A stretch of DNA of 20,404 bases from a virus, in IMG/VR virus record IMGVR_UViG_3300009183_000448, positions 1 through 20,404 of that record. The stretch is one strand, 5' to 3'. Below the pieces are notes generated by a model. That model did not search any database, was not told where the DNA came from, and saw only the letters and a program-made list of their open reading frames with translations. A program made the position numbers and the translations under genes. Shown here in pieces: positions 20,285 through 20,404 of this stretch (position 1 is its first letter; each line of letters opens with the position of its first letter).

Positions 20285-20404
20285 ATGGCAACCGTAACCA
20301 CAGATATTGTTAGAGATTTCAAAGACTTGGACTTGAATTTTACCATTCATCCAATTCGAAAAGACATTAATAGAGCCATCGGACCGATGGCTGTTGTCAA
20401 TTCC
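20285..20404 (+). CDS. gp25: gp25-like baseplate wedge protein (3' end outside window)
   Basis: The 40 visible residues begin MATVTTDIVRDFKDLDLNFTIHPIRKDINRAIGPMAVVNS. DLNFxxHPxxKDI and the Ser/Asn near the end are typical of gp25, which nucleates the wedge complex with gp6 and gp7 and is related to type VI secretion TssE. The frame stays open to the window end. Confidence 0.82.
   Translation, partial: MATVTTDIVRDFKDLDLNFTIHPIRKDINRAIGPMAVVNS

Overview
The window is a 20.4 kb piece of a T4-like myovirus genome. It is AT-rich and tightly packed, with many ATGA, TAATG or TGATG stop/start overlaps. The T4 core genes that can be recognised are gp33, gp59, gp32, gp26, gp54, gp4, gp48, gp53, a gp27-like hub protein, a split gp5 and gp25 (cut by the window edge). 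Small auxiliary proteins of marine T4-like phages surround them. Two cargo items point to a proteobacterial, probably methylotrophic host: a 24-residue PqqA, the peptide precursor of the methanol-dehydrogenase cofactor PQQ, and a circularly permuted (two-piece) tmRNA. A marine betaproteobacterial methylotroph such as the OM43/Methylophilaceae group is my best guess. That is inference from gene content, not something the sequence proves.

Layout. Positions 1-2286 (+) hold small phage proteins of unknown role, ending in an MGME1-like PD-(D/E)XK exonuclease. Positions 2275-2754 hold a consensus sigma70 promoter, the permuted ssrA gene and pqqA, with pqqA flanked by two degenerate copies of a sequence that begins within the tmRNA coding piece. 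Positions 2779-5874 (+) hold a small outer-membrane beta-barrel protein, a hypothetical, a 2OG-Fe(II) oxygenase, another hypothetical, a SleB-type signal-anchored endolysin whose ribosome binding site is inside a hairpin, and a small membrane protein. Positions 5890-8589 (+) are the replication and late-transcription cluster: a hypothetical, gp33, gp59, a tiny membrane protein, a HAD 5'(3')-nucleotidase and gp32, closed by a strong bidirectional terminator. Positions 8641-13779 (-) hold a tape-measure protein with a lambda-lysozyme-like domain, gp26 with a probable -1 frameshift extension, gp54, a gp2-position protein and gp4. Positions 13813-20404 (+) hold gp48, gp53, the gp27-like hub, the gp5 OB domain, a 393-residue unknown, the gp5 beta-helix spike, an unknown virion protein and the start of gp25.

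How the parts fit. gp59 loads helicase onto gp32-coated DNA. gp33 links RNA polymerase and clamp for late transcription, and TATAAATA/CATAAATA late-type motifs sit before several tail and baseplate genes. The right half builds the baseplate, tail tube cap and tail. The lysozyme activity that T4 keeps inside gp5 seems to have moved to the tape measure, and gp5 itself is in two separate ORFs. The ssrA-pqqA block looks like a host-takeover module: it would supply a phage ribosome-rescue RNA and extra PQQ precursor during infection. The most notable items are phage pqqA next to a permuted phage tmRNA, the repeats around pqqA, the gp26 frameshift and the structured endolysin leader.
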